Numbered from the stretch's first letter, positions 16,115-24,982 are shown. The stretch: DNA of 64,000 nt from Owenweeksia sp965214115 (GCA_965214115.1 CBDCAU010000002.1:124001-188000), one strand, 5' to 3'. A program made the numbers and translations. The notes: generated by a model from the sequence alone, not told the origin.

Positions 16115-17110
16115 TTATTCCTTATCCAGCTTATACTTCGACAAATCCATCCCAAAATGAAGCCCTTTGTTTTCCACCAGTTCGTCCAGTTCGGTAAGGG
16201 ACTTTTTGCCAAAGTTGCGGAACTTCATCAAGTCGGCCTTGGTGAAAGTTACCAGCTCGCCCAAGGTTTCCACTTCGGCCGCCTTCAAGCAGTTCAGCGC
16301 GCGGACGCTCAAGTCCATATCGGCCAGTTTGGTCTTCAAAAGCTGGCGCATATGCAGGATTTCCTCGTCATAATTATCGCCGCTGTCCACCGAGCTCGTT
16401 GTTTCGATGTTGATTTTTTCGTTGCTCACCAACCGGAAATGCTCGATGAGAATCTTGGCCGCCTCGGTCATTGCTTTTTGCGGAGCGATGCTACCATCCG
16501 TGTGGATTTCCAAAATCAACTTTTCAAAGTCGGTCTTTTGCTCCACGCGGTAGTTCTCAATGCTGTATTTCACGTTTTTAATGGGCGTGAAAATGCTGTC
16601 CATCGCAATGGTGCCGATGTTCGCACCGCTCTTTTTGTTCTCCTCGGCGGGCACATAGCCACGGCCTTTTTCAATGGTCAACTCCATTTCCAGTTTCACG
16701 CTCTTGTCCATATTGCAAATCACCAAATCGGGATTCAACACTTGGAAAGCGGAGGTAAACTTGCCCAAATCGCCGGCGGTCAGTTTCTCTTTGCCATCGA
16801 TTTTCACTTTGATGGTTTCGTCGTCTTGGTCTTCAATTTGGTGCTTGAAACGTACTTGCTTCAAGTTCAAGATGATTTCCGTAACGTCTTCCACCACACC
16901 CTTTATAGTGGAAAATTCGTGCTCCACCCCTTCCATTTTCACGGAAGTGAAGGCGAAACCTTCCAAGGATGAGAGCAACACGCGGCGCAAAGCGTTGCCC
17001 ACGGTGAGGCCGTAACCTTGCTCCAGCGGGCGAAACTCGAATTCGCCTTCGGTCTCGTTGCCCCGGTTCATTATTACTTGGTCCGGCTTCTGAAAATTCA
17101 ATATTGCCAT
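16115..17110 (-). CDS. rpoA: RNA polymerase subunit alpha
   Basis: 331 residues from ATG 17110 (MAILNFQKPDQVIM); a TTG three codons upstream is less likely. The N-terminal domain (about 1-230) dimerises and binds beta and beta' (EQGYGLTVGNALRRVLLSSLEG is the signature). The C-terminal domain (about 255-331) has LSVRALNCLKAAEVETLGEL and the helix-hairpin-helix FRNFGKKSLTELDELV that contacts UP elements and activators. It sits between rpsD and rplQ as in the alpha operon. Confidence 0.97.
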   Translation of the reverse strand: MAILNFQKPDQVIMNRGNETEGEFEFRPLEQGYGLTVGNALRRVLLSSLEGFAFTSVKMEGVEHEFSTIKGVVEDVTEIILNLKQVRFKHQIEDQDDETIKVKIDGKEKLTAGDLGKFTSAFQVLNPDLVICNMDKSVKLEMELTIEKGRGYVPAEENKKSGANIGTIAMDSIFTPIKNVKYSIENYRVEQKTDFEKLILEIHTDGSIAPQKAMTEAAKILIEHFRLVSNEKINIETTSSVDSGDNYDEEILHMRQLLKTKLADMDLSVRALNCLKAAEVETLGELVTFTKADLMKFRNFGKKSLTELDELVENKGLHFGMDLSKYKLDKE

Positions 17111-17136
17111 AGCAATCAAAAATTGTTTTAAAAAAA

Positions 17137-17742
17137 TTATTTGGAATAAAGCTCGACGATGAGTTGTTCCTTGATGTTCTCAGGAATCTGGTCGCGCATC
17201 GGCACGTTCAGCATTTTGCCACTGCGGGTGCTGTCGTTCCACTCTATCCACTCAAATTGGTTGCGGCGGCCGCCCAGCGATTCCCTGATGGCTTCCAAAG
17301 ATTTCGATTTTTCGCGCACGGCCACTTGGTCGCCCGGTTTTACCTGATAGGATGGGATGTTCACCAAATCCCCGTTTACGGTAATGTGGCGATGACCCAC
17401 TAACTGGCGTGCACCACGGCGCGACGGCGCGATTCCCATCCGGAACACCACATTGTCCAAGCGCGATTCGCACAATTGCAACAAGATTTCGCCCGTAATG
17501 CCTTGGCTGCGCGAAGCTTTGTCAAACATATTGGCAAACTGGCGCTCCAAGATGCCGTAGGTGTATTTTGCCTTTTGCTTTTCGGCCAACTGAATCGCGT
17601 ATTCCGATTTCTTGCCACGGCGGCGCGCGTTTCCGTGCTGGCCGGGGGGGTAGTTTTTCTTTTCAAAAGACTTGTCCGGACCAAAAATCGGTTCGCCAAA
17701 CTTGCGGGCGATTTTCGTTTTGGGGCCTGTATATCTTGCCAT
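17137..17742 (-). CDS. rpsD: 30S ribosomal protein S4
   Basis: 201 residues. Primary 16S rRNA-binding protein. The S4 RNA-binding domain is clear: RLDNVVFRMGIAPSRRGAR, QLVGHRHITVNGDLVNIPSY and VKPGDQVAV. The N-terminus MARYTGPKTKIARKFGEPIF has no zinc-binding Cys cluster. In many bacteria S4 regulates the alpha operon. Confidence 0.97.
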   Translation of the reverse strand: MARYTGPKTKIARKFGEPIFGPDKSFEKKNYPPGQHGNARRRGKKSEYAIQLAEKQKAKYTYGILERQFANMFDKASRSQGITGEILLQLCESRLDNVVFRMGIAPSRRGARQLVGHRHITVNGDLVNIPSYQVKPGDQVAVREKSKSLEAIRESLGGRRNQFEWIEWNDSTRSGKMLNVPMRDQIPENIKEQLIVELYSK

Positions 17743-17767
17743 TTTTCTTTATTTCTATAAAAAATTC

Positions 17768-18181
17768 TTAAACTCTTCTGCGCTTGGAAGGGCGGCATCC
17801 GTTGTGCGGAATCGGGGTGATGTCCACGATTTCGCTCACTTCTATCCCGTTATTGTGAATAGTACGGATGGCGCTTTCGCGACCGTTGCCTGGTCCTTTT
17901 ACATACACTTTCACACGTTTCAACCCCAAGTCCATCGCGGTTTTGGTGCAATCTTCGGCGGCCATTTGCGCGGCGTAGGGCGTGTTCTTTTTAGAACCCC
18001 GGAAACCCATCTTGCCAGCGGATGACCATGAAATAACTTCGCCCTTGGTATTGGTGAGCGAAATGATGATGTTGTTGAAAGTCGCGTTGATGTGGGCTTC
18101 CCCCACGGATTCCACCACCACTTTGCGTTTTTTGCCGCCTTTGGCCTTGCCCTTGGCGGGCGCTGCTGCTTTTTTTGCCAT
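17768..18181 (-). CDS. rpsK: 30S ribosomal protein S11
   Basis: 137 residues. Platform protein that lines the mRNA exit path. After a Lys/Ala-rich start (MAKKAAAPAKGKAKGGKKRK) comes HINATFNNIIISLTNTKGEV, and the end is the signature ITPIPHNGCRPSKRRRV. It follows rpsM by 12 bases. Confidence 0.97.
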   Translation of the reverse strand: MAKKAAAPAKGKAKGGKKRKVVVESVGEAHINATFNNIIISLTNTKGEVISWSSAGKMGFRGSKKNTPYAAQMAAEDCTKTAMDLGLKRVKVYVKGPGNGRESAIRTIHNNGIEVSEIVDITPIPHNGCRPSKRRRV

Positions 18182-18193
18182 TCTATACTACGG

Positions 18194-18571
18194 TTATTTC
18201 GTAACTTTTTTCTTGTTCGCCACAGTTTTGCGGCGGCCTTTGCGTGTCCGCGAATTGTTCTTGGTGCGCTGTCCCCGCAAGGGCAGTCCCACGCGGTGGC
18301 GGATGCCACGGTAGCTGCCGATGTCCATCAGCCGCTTGATGTTCAACTGGTTTTCCGATCGCAACTCGCCTTCCACTTTGAATTCTTCCGAAATCACATC
18401 GCGGATGGCCTTCTGCTGGTCATCGTCCCAGTCCTGCACTTTGGTGTTAGGGTCCACTTTGGCTTGCTCCAAAATGTCCTTTGCCCGGCTGCGGCCAATA
18501 CCGTAAACGTAGGTCAGGCCAATCTCGCCTCGCTTGTTTTTGGGTAAATCTACCCCTGCAATTCTTGCCAT
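18194..18571 (-). CDS. rpsM: 30S ribosomal protein S13
   Basis: 125 residues. Head protein contacting tRNA and the 50S subunit. MARIAGVDLPKNKRGEIGL and the helix-hairpin-helix YVYGIGRSRAKDIL are diagnostic, as is YRGIRHRVGLPLRGQRTKNN. The basic tail ends KKKVTK. Confidence 0.97.
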   Translation of the reverse strand: MARIAGVDLPKNKRGEIGLTYVYGIGRSRAKDILEQAKVDPNTKVQDWDDDQQKAIRDVISEEFKVEGELRSENQLNIKRLMDIGSYRGIRHRVGLPLRGQRTKNNSRTRKGRRKTVANKKKVTK

Positions 18572-18590
18572 AATTCGTTATAAAAAAGGA

Positions 18591-18707
18591 TTAACCTTGG
18601 CGCTGCTTAAAGCGCGGGTTCTTTTTGTTGATTACATAAAGGCGTCCTTTCCGGCGCACAATCTTGCACTCGGCGCTCCTTTTCTTGATGGAAGCTCTTA
18701 CTTTCAT
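18591..18707 (-). CDS. rpmJ: 50S ribosomal protein L36 (zinc-free form)
   Basis: 38 residues, starting MKVRASIKKRSAECKIVRRK and ending PRFKQRQG. Zinc-binding L36 has Cys at about positions 11, 14 and 27 and His at 33. Here only Cys14 remains, so this is the zinc-independent form, as usual in Bacteroidota. It lies between infA and rpsM, with 5 bases between the infA stop and its start codon. Confidence 0.95.
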   Translation of the reverse strand: MKVRASIKKRSAECKIVRRKGRLYVINKKNPRFKQRQG

Positions 18708-18712
18708 AATTC

Positions 18713-18928
18713 TTAGTATCTGTACGTTATCCGTCCTTTGGTCAAATCGTATGGCGACATATCCAGTTTTACCTTGTCGCCCGGCAACAGCTTTATATAG
18801 TGCATCCGCATTTTCCCTGAAATGTGAGCCGTGATGACGTGCCCATTTTCCAATTCTACCCTGAACATTGCGTTGCTCAGTGCTTCGATCACCGTCCCGT
18901 CCTGTTCTATTGCGGATTGCTTAGCCAT
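18713..18928 (-). CDS. infA: Translation initiation factor IF-1
   Basis: 71 residues, a single S1-like OB fold: GTVIEALSNAMFRVELENGH, then VITAHISGKMRMHYIKLLPGD and SPYDLTKGRITYRY. It binds the ribosomal A site during initiation. It directly follows secY; adk and map, often found between secY and infA, are absent. Confidence 0.97.
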   Translation of the reverse strand: MAKQSAIEQDGTVIEALSNAMFRVELENGHVITAHISGKMRMHYIKLLPGDKVKLDMSPYDLTKGRITYRY

Positions 18929-18961
18929 AAAATTCCTGTTGCTTCTTTTTCTTAAATGTTG

Positions 18962-20299
18962 TTAAAATGCACTTACCGCGCGTCCTTTCAGTTTTCCTGA
19001 TTTCATCAAACCATCGTAGTGACGGTTGAGCAAATAGCTTTCAATTTGTTGCAAAGTGTCCAGCGTTACGCCCACCATAATCAGCAAACTGGTACCTCCA
19101 TAAAAATAGGCGAACTGGGTATTCACGCCTGCTATCATCGCGAAGGCGGGAAGTATCGCCAAAATCGCCAAGAAAATGGCGCCGGGCAATGTAATTCGCG
19201 AAAGCACGGTATCGAGGTATTCCGCCGTGTCTTTGCCCGGTTTAGTGCCGGGAATGAAGCCGCCGTTGCGTTTCAAATCTTCCGCCATTTGATTCGTGTT
19301 CACCTGAATCGCCGTATAGAAATACGTGAACAGGATAATCAAAACCGCAAAAACGAAATTGTACCAAAATCCCTGAATGTTGCTGAACATCGAAATCAAA
19401 AAAGCCGCATTGCCGCTTTCCAAATTGGCCAATCCCAAAACGGTGACTGGGATAAACATAATCGCTTGGGCAAAGATGATGGGCATTACACCCGCCGCGT
19501 TCACTTTCAATGGAATGTACTGGCGCGCCATATTTCCCGAAAAGGTGCGCCCGCCCGTCGTCCGTTTGGCATATTGCACAGGGACGCGCCGCACGGCTTG
19601 CACCAGCGCCACCGAGAGCAAAATCACGAACATCAACACCGCAATTTCAATAATGAAAAGAACGATACCGCCGCCCAAATCCATCTTGGAAGCGAATTCT
19701 TGCAGGAATGCTTGCGGCAACACCGCGATGATTCCCACCATAATCAGAAGGGAAATACCGTTGCCGATGCCCTTGTCGGTAATTTTTTCACCGAGCCACA
19801 TCGCGAAGACGGTACCCGAGGTCAATACAATGATCGCCATCACCCAAAACGTGCCTTGCGAAATGTTCAACTGAACGCCCTGCGCGAACAGGTTGGCGAT
19901 GTAACCGGGGGCTTGCGCGCCCGTAATCGCGATGGTCAAAATCCGCGTAATATTATTGATTTTGCGCCGACCGCTCTCCCCTTCCTTCTGCATTTTTTGG
20001 ATGGTCGGCACGGCCATTCCCAAAAGCTGGATTACAATGGAAGCCGAGATATACGGCATAATTCCCAGCGCCATAATCGAAGCATTGGCAAAAGCGCCCC
20101 CCGTGAAAGCGTTTAGAATCCCCAAGATGCCGCCATCGGTTTGATTCTGCAATTGGGTCAAACTTTCAGGATCGATACCGGGAAGCACCACGTTGGAACC
20201 CAAGCGGTAAACGAGAAGCAAGCCGAGGGTCAAAAGGATTTTTTCCCGCAGCTCTTCAATCTTCCAGATATTTTTCAATGTTTCGATAAAACGCTTCAT
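18962..20299 (-). CDS. secY: Preprotein translocase subunit SecY
   Basis: 445 residues, ten hydrophobic segments. Central channel of the Sec translocon in the inner membrane, needed for export of the signal-peptide proteins in this window. The N-terminal amphipathic part MKRFIETLKNIWKIEELREK, plug-region VLPGIDPES, and cytoplasmic loop GGFIPGTKPGKDTAEYLD are as expected. Its position after rplO is the standard spc order. Confidence 0.97.
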   Translation of the reverse strand: MKRFIETLKNIWKIEELREKILLTLGLLLVYRLGSNVVLPGIDPESLTQLQNQTDGGILGILNAFTGGAFANASIMALGIMPYISASIVIQLLGMAVPTIQKMQKEGESGRRKINNITRILTIAITGAQAPGYIANLFAQGVQLNISQGTFWVMAIIVLTSGTVFAMWLGEKITDKGIGNGISLLIMVGIIAVLPQAFLQEFASKMDLGGGIVLFIIEIAVLMFVILLSVALVQAVRRVPVQYAKRTTGGRTFSGNMARQYIPLKVNAAGVMPIIFAQAIMFIPVTVLGLANLESGNAAFLISMFSNIQGFWYNFVFAVLIILFTYFYTAIQVNTNQMAEDLKRNGGFIPGTKPGKDTAEYLDTVLSRITLPGAIFLAILAILPAFAMIAGVNTQFAYFYGGTSLLIMVGVTLDTLQQIESYLLNRHYDGLMKSGKLKGRAVSAF

Positions 20300-20321
20300 C
20301 GCAATGCTTTAGAGTTAGAGT

Positions 20322-20777
20322 TTAGTCTTCCAGAGCTTTCGCTTCGCCGCCTTTCGCCTCAATGGCTTCTTTGGCGGTTTTGGAAAATTTGTCCGCTTCC
20401 ACGGTCAGCTTGGCGTTGAGCTCGCCGCGCCCCAAAATTTTCACTTTTTGTTTTTTTCCCAGCAAGCCGTTTTCGCGCAGCATTTCAATATTTACATTGT
20501 CAGTGGCGATTTTCGCGTCCACCAGTTTCTGCAAGGTGTCCAAGTTGATGCCGTGGTATTCCACGCGGTTGATGTTGGTAAAACCAAACTTGGGCACACG
20601 CCTCTGCAAAGGCATTTGGCCGCCTTCAAAACCGATTTTTTTACTGTAACCGCTTCGCGACTTTTGGCCTTTGTGGCCGCGCGTGGCCGTACCACCGTGG
20701 CCGCTGCCTTCTCCGCGCGCTATCCGCTTTCTGTTTCGTACCGAGCCTTTGGCCGGCTTTAAATTTTCTAAACCCAT
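20322..20777 (-). CDS. rplO: 50S ribosomal protein L15
   Basis: 151 residues. Late-assembly 23S-binding protein. The Gly/Arg-rich start (MGLENLKPAKGSVRNRKRIA, GEGSGHGGTATRGHKGQ, FEGGQMPLQRRVPKFGF) is diagnostic. It follows rpmD by 23 bases and precedes secY by 22. Confidence 0.97.
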   Translation of the reverse strand: MGLENLKPAKGSVRNRKRIARGEGSGHGGTATRGHKGQKSRSGYSKKIGFEGGQMPLQRRVPKFGFTNINRVEYHGINLDTLQKLVDAKIATDNVNIEMLRENGLLGKKQKVKILGRGELNAKLTVEADKFSKTAKEAIEAKGGEAKALED

Positions 20778-20800
20778 TTTTATAAATTATAAAAAGGTGA

Positions 20801-20980
20801 TTACGATTCTTGTACTTCCACCAAGTGCGCCACGCGGCTCACCATCCCGCGGATGGCCTCATTGTCGGGGCGTTCCACGGTTTGGTTCATCTTGCGCAGG
20901 CCCAATGCCGCCAACGTTTTCTTTTGGCGCGAGGGGCGGTTTATCTTGCTGCGTACTTGTTTTATTTTCAATGTTGCCAT
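20801..20980 (-). CDS. rpmD: 50S ribosomal protein L30
   Basis: 59 residues: MATLKIKQVRSKINRPSRQK, then TLAALGLRKMNQTVERPDN and MVSRVAHLVEV. The pattern KIxQVRSxI and TLxALGLRKMNQ is typical of L30. It lies in the standard place between rpsE and rplO. Confidence 0.95.
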   Translation of the reverse strand: MATLKIKQVRSKINRPSRQKKTLAALGLRKMNQTVERPDNEAIRGMVSRVAHLVEVQES

Positions 20981-20991
20981 CGCGAAATTTC

Positions 20992-21516
20992 TTAACCGTT
21001 AAATACTTTTTCTACCGAAATGCCGCGTGTGCGGGCGATTGCCCCGGCGTCGCGCATCCGCAAAAGGGCGTCAAAAGTAGCCTTCACCACGTTGTGCGGG
21101 TTGGAGCTTCCCTTGCTTTTGGCGAGTACATCGTGCACACCGAGGCTTTCCAAAACGGCGCGCATTGCGCCACCGGCGATTACGCCCGTACCGTTGGATG
21201 CCGGACGCAAGAAAACCCGCGCGCCGCCGTATTTCCCTTCTTGACGGTGTGGGATGGTCGATTTTACTAGCGGCACCCGCACCAAGTTTTTCTTGGCGTC
21301 CTCAATTCCCTTTTGGATGGCTTCGGAAACTTCCTTGGATTTTCCCAAACCGTAGCCTACCACGCCCTTTTCGTCGCCCACCACTACGATGGCCGAAAAG
21401 CCAAACGTCCGGCCACCTTTGGTAACTTTGGTAACGCGCTGGATTCCAACCAGTTTGTCCACCAATTCCAGTCCGCTGGGCGGTACGCGCTTTGTGTTTT
21501 TGTGTCCTTTTATCAT
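20992..21516 (-). CDS. rpsE: 30S ribosomal protein S5
   Basis: 174 residues. Accuracy-related protein at the mRNA entry site. The signature KVTKGGRTFGFSAIVVVGDE and VGYGLGKSKEVSEAI is followed by GTGVIAGGAMRAVLESLGVHDV. The start MIKGHKNTKRVPPSGLELVD is usual for the phylum. Confidence 0.97.
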   Translation of the reverse strand: MIKGHKNTKRVPPSGLELVDKLVGIQRVTKVTKGGRTFGFSAIVVVGDEKGVVGYGLGKSKEVSEAIQKGIEDAKKNLVRVPLVKSTIPHRQEGKYGGARVFLRPASNGTGVIAGGAMRAVLESLGVHDVLAKSKGSSNPHNVVKATFDALLRMRDAGAIARTRGISVEKVFNG

Positions 21517-21523
21517 TTCGATT

Positions 21524-21877
21524 CTAAAATTTCAGTCCGCCTTCGCGGGCACCTTCCGCCAATGATTTTACCCGTCCGTGGTACAAATAGCCGCCACGGT
21601 CAAACGCCACGGTTTCGATACCTTTAGCGCTCGCCTTCTCGGCAATCTTTTTGCCAACGGCCCCGGCCACGTCAGATTTGCTGCCGTCTGCCGTAATGTC
21701 CTTTTCCATACTGGAAGCGGCCGCCAGCGTGGTGCCGGTCAGGTCATCTATCAGTTGGGCGTAAATATGTTCGTTGCTGCGGAAAACGGCCAGCCTCGGC
21801 TTGTCCGCCGTGCCTTCCACGTTTTTGCGCACCCGTTGGCGGATGCGCGTCCTCCTTTCCAGTTTGCTCAGTGCCAT
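21524..21877 (-). CDS. rplR: 50S ribosomal protein L18
   Basis: 117 residues. Binds 5S rRNA in the central protuberance. RLAVFRSNEHIYAQLIDD and the end FDRGGYLYHGRVKSLAEGAR are diagnostic. It is 7 bases from rpsE and 3 from rplF. Confidence 0.97.
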   Translation of the reverse strand: MALSKLERRTRIRQRVRKNVEGTADKPRLAVFRSNEHIYAQLIDDLTGTTLAAASSMEKDITADGSKSDVAGAVGKKIAEKASAKGIETVAFDRGGYLYHGRVKSLAEGAREGGLKF

Positions 21878-21880
21878 ATC

Positions 21881-22432
21881 TTATTTACTTGCAGTTTTAC
21901 CAGCTTTGCGGCGCAGTTGCTCGCCCGCGAATTTGATTCCTTTTCCTTTGTACGGCTCCGGCTTGCGGAAGCTGCGGATTTTTGCCGCCACCATTCCCAG
22001 CAGTTGCTTGTCGTGGCTTTTCAGGATTATCGTGGGGTTCTTGCCCTTTTCGCTCACCGTTTCCACTTTCACCTCTTTGGGAATTTCAAACAAAATATTG
22101 TGAGAATAGCCCAGCGCCAAGTCCAGTTTTTGGCCTTGGTTGGTGGCGCGGTATCCCACGCCCACCAGTTCCATTTTCTTTTCAAAACCTACGCTTACGC
22201 CTTCTACCATATTCGCCGCCAAGGCGCGGTACAAGCCGTGGTAAGCGCGCGTTTGCTGCTCTTCGTTGGCACGCTCCAGCGTCAGTTCGCCGTCGTCTTG
22301 CTTGGCGCTGATGCTCTTGGGCAATTCCTGCGAAAGCTCGCCCAGCTTGCCTTTCACGAGCATTTGGCTGCCGTTTATCTTAATGTCCACCCCTTGCGGA
22401 ATGCTTATCGGCGCTAATCCTATTCGAGACAT
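21881..22432 (-). CDS. rplF: 50S ribosomal protein L6
   Basis: 183 residues from ATG 22432 (MSRIGLAPISIPQGVDIKIN); an open frame 13 codons upstream overlaps the gap after rpsH and does not resemble L6. Two tandem L6 folds; the signature PEPYKGKGIKFAGEQLRRKA is near the C-terminus. It stabilises the factor-binding region of the large subunit. Confidence 0.95.
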   Translation of the reverse strand: MSRIGLAPISIPQGVDIKINGSQMLVKGKLGELSQELPKSISAKQDDGELTLERANEEQQTRAYHGLYRALAANMVEGVSVGFEKKMELVGVGYRATNQGQKLDLALGYSHNILFEIPKEVKVETVSEKGKNPTIILKSHDKQLLGMVAAKIRSFRKPEPYKGKGIKFAGEQLRRKAGKTASK

Positions 22433-22455
22433 TTTCGGTTTCTTTATAAAATTTC

Positions 22456-22860
22456 TTAATACACTTGGCAAAGCACCTCGCCGCCAATCTTTTCCTTGCG
22501 CGCCTCCTTGTCAGTCATTACGCCCATAGAGGTGGAGACAATCGCCACGCCCAGCCCGTTGATGACGCGGGGCAAATCGTTGTGGTTCACATACTTCCGC
22601 AGGCCAGGCTTACTGATACGCTGCAACTGACGAATGGCCGGTTCTTCCGTTTTGCGGTCGTATTTCAAGGCAATTTTAATCGTGCCTTGCGGACCTTTTT
22701 CGCTTTCCGTTTTATAATTCAAAATATAACCCTGCTCGTGCAAGATGCGGGCGATTTCGCCTTTCAATTTTGAAGCAGGAATTTCTACCACTTTATGACC
22801 GGCCAACATTGCGTTGCGCACGCGGGTCAAAAAATCAGAAATGGGATCTGTTACGTTCAT
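22456..22860 (-). CDS. rpsH: 30S ribosomal protein S8
   Basis: 134 residues. Primary 16S binder. DPISDFLTRVRNAMLAGHKV at the start and GVAIVSTSMGVMTDKEARK near the end are typical. In E. coli S8 represses the spc operon by binding near the L5 gene; whether this holds here is unknown. Confidence 0.97.
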   Translation of the reverse strand: MNVTDPISDFLTRVRNAMLAGHKVVEIPASKLKGEIARILHEQGYILNYKTESEKGPQGTIKIALKYDRKTEEPAIRQLQRISKPGLRKYVNHNDLPRVINGLGVAIVSTSMGVMTDKEARKEKIGGEVLCQVY

Positions 22861-22879
22861 TTTTTCTATAAAAAATAAA

Positions 22880-23149
22880 TTACCAACTGGCTTTTTTCAC
22901 GCCGGGGATCAGGCCGTTGTTGGCCATCTGGCGAAACATTACCCGCGAAATCCCGAACTGGCGCATATAGCCCTTGGGGCGGCCGGTCAGCTTGCAGCGG
23001 TTGTGCATCCGCACGGGCGAGGCATCTTTTGGAAGACGCTGCAAAGCCTCGTAATCGCCTGCCGCTTTTAGTGCCGCGCGCTTCTCTGCGAATTTTGCTA
23101 CTTTTTTGGCGCGCTTCACTTCGCGCGCTTTCATTGATTCTTTTGCCAT
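22880..23149 (-). CDS. rpsN: 30S ribosomal protein S14 (zinc-free long form)
   Basis: 89 residues, the long form without the CxxC zinc motifs (MAKESMKAREVKRAKKVAKF). The C-terminal signature RCKLTGRPKGYMRQFGISR and the end PGVKKASW are clear. It follows rplE by 2 bases. Confidence 0.97.
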   Translation of the reverse strand: MAKESMKAREVKRAKKVAKFAEKRAALKAAGDYEALQRLPKDASPVRMHNRCKLTGRPKGYMRQFGISRVMFRQMANNGLIPGVKKASW

Positions 23150-23151
23150 AA

Positions 23152-23703
23152 TTACTTTTTAAAGGGCAATCCAAATTTTGCCAAAAGGCCTTGTGCTTCT
23201 TTGTCCGTGCCCGCGGTGGTCACAAAAGTGATGTCCATTCCCGTGATGCGGTTCACTTTATCGATGTCAATCTCGGGGAAAATGATTTGCTCGGTAATTC
23301 CCAAAGTGTAGTTGCCGCGCCCGTCAAATCCGGTGGTTTTAATGCCGTTGAAATCGCGAATCCGTGGCAACGCGCTCCAAATCAGGCGCTCCAAAAATTC
23401 GTACATCTTGGTGCCGCGCAAGGTTACTTTCACGCCAATCGGCATTCCCTTCCGCAACTTAAAGTTGGAAATGTCTTTCTTGGAATAAGTCGCGATGGCT
23501 TTTTGACCACTGATGCGGCTCATTTCATCCAGCGCGTATTCTATCAATTTCTTGTCGGCCGTGGCCTCGCCAATCCCTTGGGACAACACGATTTTTTCCA
23601 AACGGGGCACTTCATTCTTATTGGAATAGTCAAAATCTTTGATCATCCCCTCGGAAATGTCGCCGTGAAATTTTGTCTGTAAAGTAGGTGTTACGTTGCT
23701 CAT
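23152..23703 (-). CDS. rplE: 50S ribosomal protein L5
   Basis: 183 residues from ATG 23703. 5S rRNA-binding protein. PRLEKIVLSQGIGEATADKK and TLRGTKMYEFLERLI are diagnostic. The start overlaps the rplX stop as TGATG, so the two genes are translationally coupled; a GTG one codon upstream is less likely. Confidence 0.95.
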   Translation of the reverse strand: MSNVTPTLQTKFHGDISEGMIKDFDYSNKNEVPRLEKIVLSQGIGEATADKKLIEYALDEMSRISGQKAIATYSKKDISNFKLRKGMPIGVKVTLRGTKMYEFLERLIWSALPRIRDFNGIKTTGFDGRGNYTLGITEQIIFPEIDIDKVNRITGMDITFVTTAGTDKEAQGLLAKFGLPFKK

Positions 23704-24017
23704 CACTTAATTACTTCGTCGGTTTTTTTGGAATAGCGCACCAGTTTGCCGTTGTCGTCTTTGCGGCGGCCAATCCGCGAAGCTTTGCCGCTGCCATCTA
23801 CATACATCAAATTGGATATATGAATCGGCGCTTCCATTTCTTTGATGCCGCCCTGGGGATCGGCCGCGCTGGGCTTGCTGTGTTTTTTCACAATGTTCAC
23901 CTCCTCCACCAGCGCCTTGTTTTTGTCGCGGAGTATTTCCAATACCTTTCCAGTTTTGCCTTTATCCTCGCCGGCCAAAACTTTTACGGTATCTCCTTTT
24001 TTGATATGAAATTTCAT
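23703..24017 (-). CDS. rplX: 50S ribosomal protein L24
   Basis: 104 residues. Early assembly initiator of the 50S subunit. The KOW motif is at KKGDTVKVLAGEDKGKTGKV, followed by VEEVNIVKKHSKPSAADPQG. Its TGA overlaps the rplE start by one base. Confidence 0.97.
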   Translation of the reverse strand: MKFHIKKGDTVKVLAGEDKGKTGKVLEILRDKNKALVEEVNIVKKHSKPSAADPQGGIKEMEAPIHISNLMYVDGSGKASRIGRRKDDNGKLVRYSKKTDEVIK

Positions 24018-24031
24018 CTCAATATTCTTTT

Positions 24032-24400
24032 TTAAAGCACTTCCGGCGCCAGTGAAACAATGCGCATAAATTGGTTGTCGCGCAATTCCCGACTTACGGG
24101 GCCGAACACACGGGTACCGCGCATTTCGCCGGTGGGGTTCAACAACACGCAGGCGTTGTCATCAAAACGGATGTAGCTGCCATCGGGGCGGCGCACCTCC
24201 TTTTTGGTGCGCACCACTACCGCCGTGGACACCGTGCCTTTTTTTACCGTTCCGCTGGGCGTGGATTCCTTTACGGAGATCACGATCTTATCGCCCACCG
24301 AGGCATAGCGGCGTTTGGTGCCGCCCAGTACGCGGATGCAGAGTGCCTCTTTCGCACCTGTATTGTCCGCTACTTTCAGTCTTGATTCTTGTTGTACCAT
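24032..24400 (-). CDS. rplN: 50S ribosomal protein L14
   Basis: 122 residues, full length. MVQQESRLKVADNTGAKEAL and the signature RTKKEVRRPDGSYIRFDDNA are diagnostic. It contacts the 30S subunit and lies 3 bases after rpsQ. Confidence 0.97.
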   Translation of the reverse strand: MVQQESRLKVADNTGAKEALCIRVLGGTKRRYASVGDKIVISVKESTPSGTVKKGTVSTAVVVRTKKEVRRPDGSYIRFDDNACVLLNPTGEMRGTRVFGPVSRELRDNQFMRIVSLAPEVL

Positions 24401-24403
24401 TGC

Positions 24404-24748
24404 TTACTTCGCTCTTTCAATAATTTCTACCAATCGCCAATTCTTGGTCTTGCTCAAGGGGCGGGTTTCCATAATGCGCACCGTGTCACCTTCGCCGCAG
24501 TCGTTTTTTTCGTCGTGTGCGTGGAACTTTTTGCTCAACTTCACGAACTTTCCATAGAAAGGGTGTTTTTGGCGGCGCTCCACGGTTACGGTAATACTTT
24601 TGTCCATCTTGGCGCTGGTAACCAGTCCCACCCGCACTTTACGCAGGTTGCGACCGTGATGTTTTGCCAGTACCACTTCTTCTTGCGTTTCCGCGGCGGC
24701 GATGGCTTCTTCCATCTGCGCGTCTTCTTTAATAGTATCTTCTGCCAT
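24404..24748 (-). CDS. rpsQ: 30S ribosomal protein S17 with acidic N-terminal extension
   Basis: 114 residues, about 30 more than usual. The S17 OB fold starts near residue 32 (GRNLRKVRVGLVTSAKMDKS, then ITVTVERRQKHPFYGKFVK). Residues 1-27 are an acidic extension (MAEDTIKEDAQMEEAIAAAE then TQEEVV). A start nearer the core would need a non-ATG codon, so the extension is probably real, though a shorter product cannot be excluded. Confidence 0.93.
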   Translation of the reverse strand: MAEDTIKEDAQMEEAIAAAETQEEVVLAKHHGRNLRKVRVGLVTSAKMDKSITVTVERRQKHPFYGKFVKLSKKFHAHDEKNDCGEGDTVRIMETRPLSKTKNWRLVEIIERAK

Positions 24749-24760
24749 TTCTTAGCCTTC

Positions 24761-24967
24761 TTAAGATTTTGCTTCGCCGTTTATTTCGCGGTGGCGCAGT
24801 TCCGTACTCATCCGAGCTACGTCTTTGCGGGTGTATTTCAAGCTCACAGGATTTTCCAAAGGGGAAATATTGTGCGCCATTTTTATCCGCGAATACGCGA
24901 TTTTCTTTTCGTCCAGTTCCTCGCGCAGCTCCTGCGTGGTCATTTCTTTTATTTCCGATGGTTTCAT
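24761..24967 (-). CDS. rpmC: 50S ribosomal protein L29
   Basis: 68 residues, two-helix protein near the exit tunnel (MKPSEIKEMTTQELREELDE; AHNISPLENPVSLKYTRKDV then ARMSTELRHREI). It follows rplP by 15 bases. Confidence 0.95.
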   Translation of the reverse strand: MKPSEIKEMTTQELREELDEKKIAYSRIKMAHNISPLENPVSLKYTRKDVARMSTELRHREINGEAKS

Positions 24968-24982
24968 CTTTCTCTAAATATT

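Noticed and set aside
15302..16972. 556-codon plus-strand frame across rplQ and rpoA
   Set aside because: Antisense shadow of two certain ribosomal-cluster genes and the repeat between them.
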